Source: Candidatus Woesearchaeota archaeon (GTDB lineage Archaea; Nanobdellota; Nanobdellia; SCGC-AAA011-G17; VGLX01). From it: a stretch of 5,942 nucleotides of DNA. Shown in pieces: positions 5,048 to 5,942 of the stretch. The first letter of the stretch is position 1; each line of letters opens with the position of its first letter. The stretch lies in NCBI GenBank assembly GCA_016866645.1, contig VGLX01000092.1, positions 1 to 5,942 on the forward strand. The letters are read 5' to 3'. Made by a program: the position numbers and the translations under genes. The notes under the pieces were generated by a model that was not told where the DNA came from, did not search any database, and worked only from the letters and a program-made list of their open reading frames with translations.

Positions 5048-5942
5048 TTATTTCTTTTTTTGGGTGAACCAGTAACCAGCTGCTATCACTGCTATAATGG
5101 CTATTATTAGTATCCACTGCCATGTTTTGCTCGCTGCTTTTGCTTGTGTTGGTGGTGTTACTTCTGCTGGTTTTTCTGTTGGTGGGACTTCTTCTGTAGG
5201 CACTTCTTTTTCTGGTAATGGTGCTAGTCTCTTTGTTGTTATGTCTGCCACGCCATTTTTGATGCTGTTCAACGTTAGGCTTATGTCCTTTGTCCCATCG
5301 CCATCGACGTCTACTTCTTCTGTTTCTCCTATTGTTAATGTTATTGTTATCGGGTCTGATTCTATTGTTAGTGTTACTGTTCCTGCTGTTTCGTCAACTT
5401 CTGTTATGGTTATCGTGTGTATTGTTGTCCCGTCCAGCGTGAACGTAGTTATCGTTCCTTGTTGTTCTTGTATCGCTGCTTCTTCTGTTGTTGACAAGTC
5501 TACTTTTGCTCCTCCGCCACCGCCGCTAGGTGCTGCTTCTTCAGCAACATGTGAGTAATAAACTGAAAAGGTGCTACTGCTACTACTTTTATGACCTGCC
5601 TTATCTTCTGCTTCACAAACAACAGTGTAAGCACCAGCCAGGTTTATATCGTCACCGCTGAACGTTTGAGCATTGCTAGTAACTTCTCCACCCGTTTTTG
5701 TCACTGTTCCCCCTTCTTGTGGCTTGGTCAAAGTCCAAGTCCATTTACTGATTCCTGCTGTTGCGTCACTGCTTTCACATATGTAGCTTATGCTGTCTCT
5801 TGGATGGATATTAGTATTGGTAGGCACGGTCAAAGTAGGCGTTGTTGGAACAAGAGTATCCACTGTCAAAGTCCTGTTAGCGCTTGCAAACGCTGGGTTG
5901 TTAGAAGTGTCGTTGCATTCTACATTCCAAGTGTAAACAGCA
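5048..5942 (-). CDS. cell-surface protein with Ig-like domains and C-terminal membrane anchor (5' end outside window)
   Basis: The frame is open to the window edge, so only the last 297 residues are seen. They comprise the end of an Ig-like domain (YTWNVECNDTSNN, to about residue 29), a second Ig-like domain (34-127) with cysteines at 55 and 109 that could form the usual cross-sheet disulfide, a serine run (119-123), and a GGGGG linker (140-144). A beta-rich domain (about 148-238) follows, with a calcium-site-like DVDGDGTKD (211-219). Then come a proline/glutamate-rich stalk (241-265), one membrane helix (about 274-292) and a KKK tail. This is the architecture of archaeal S-layer-like or adhesin proteins displayed outside the cell, anchored by the C-terminus. 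Repeated Thr-rich strands give the gene a T-rich, low-complexity plus strand. An internal TTG at 5869 is not the start, because domain sequence continues upstream of it. The ligand is unknown. Confidence 0.85.
   Translation of the reverse strand, partial: AVYTWNVECNDTSNNPAFASANRTLTVDTLVPTTPTLTVPTNTNIHPRDSISYICESSDATAGISKWTWTLTKPQEGGTVTKTGGEVTSNAQTFSGDDINLAGAYTVVCEAEDKAGHKSSSSSTFSVYYSHVAEEAAPSGGGGGAKVDLSTTEEAAIQEQQGTITTFTLDGTTIHTITITEVDETAGTVTLTIESDPITITLTIGETEEVDVDGDGTKDISLTLNSIKNGVADITTKRLAPLPEKEVPTEEVPPTEKPAEVTPPTQAKAASKTWQWILIIAIIAVIAAGYWFTQKKK

Noticed and set aside
5097..5558. 153-codon plus-strand frame opposite the surface-protein gene
   Set aside because: Serine/valine-rich translation is the mirror of Thr-rich codons in the minus-strand gene; no start signal.

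Overview
The window looks like part of a low-GC archaeal genome, most likely a DPANN-type archaeon of the Woesearchaeota/Pacearchaeota kind. The reasons are archaeal TATA boxes placed 26-30 nt before several start codons (leaderless messages), a textbook archaeal Shine-Dalgarno sequence inside one operon, archaeal-style XerA-like tyrosine recombinases (one with a C-terminal zinc ribbon), a DUF475 membrane protein, and an Ig-like surface protein anchored by a C-terminal membrane helix with a KKK tail. The lineage is an inference from gene style; no rRNA or marker gene is present.

Layout. Positions 1-1777 are ordinary chromosome: a possible tail of an upstream gene (1-21), a Nudix hydrolase (109-672, +), a small cysteine-rich ferredoxin (682-891, -) that converges on it with a 9-nt gap, and a sugar phosphate isomerase/epimerase-like TIM-barrel protein (971-1777, +). 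The last two diverge from a 79-bp spacer with back-to-back promoters. Positions 1778-1960 hold no protein gene but contain a 16-bp inverted repeat enclosing smaller hairpins, which is a candidate structured RNA or the 5' leader of the next gene. That gene, a DUF475/TerC-like membrane protein, is recognisable only for its first 72 codons (1961-2176) and then breaks off.

Positions 2177 to about 4970 look like an integrated cassette or its remnant. They hold an intact tyrosine recombinase with a C-terminal coiled coil (2281-3438), a second, unrelated-looking recombinase with a zinc ribbon that is broken by a one-base frameshift (3494-4698), and two tandem copies of a micro-ORF unit (4701-4866 and 4868-4970). 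The units have strong Shine-Dalgarno sequences, lack ATG starts, and differ by exactly 63 nt. The recombinases probably moved the cassette and the micro-ORF may have been an accessory DNA-binding or Xis-like protein. The right-hand boundary and the missing 3' part of DUF475 are not visible.

Positions 4971-5047 contain a strong composite hairpin, best read as the terminator of the minus-strand gene that follows. That gene, open to the window edge (5048-5942, -), encodes the C-terminal 297 residues of a cell-surface protein with Ig-like domains, a glycine linker, a beta-rich domain, a proline-rich stalk and a membrane anchor.
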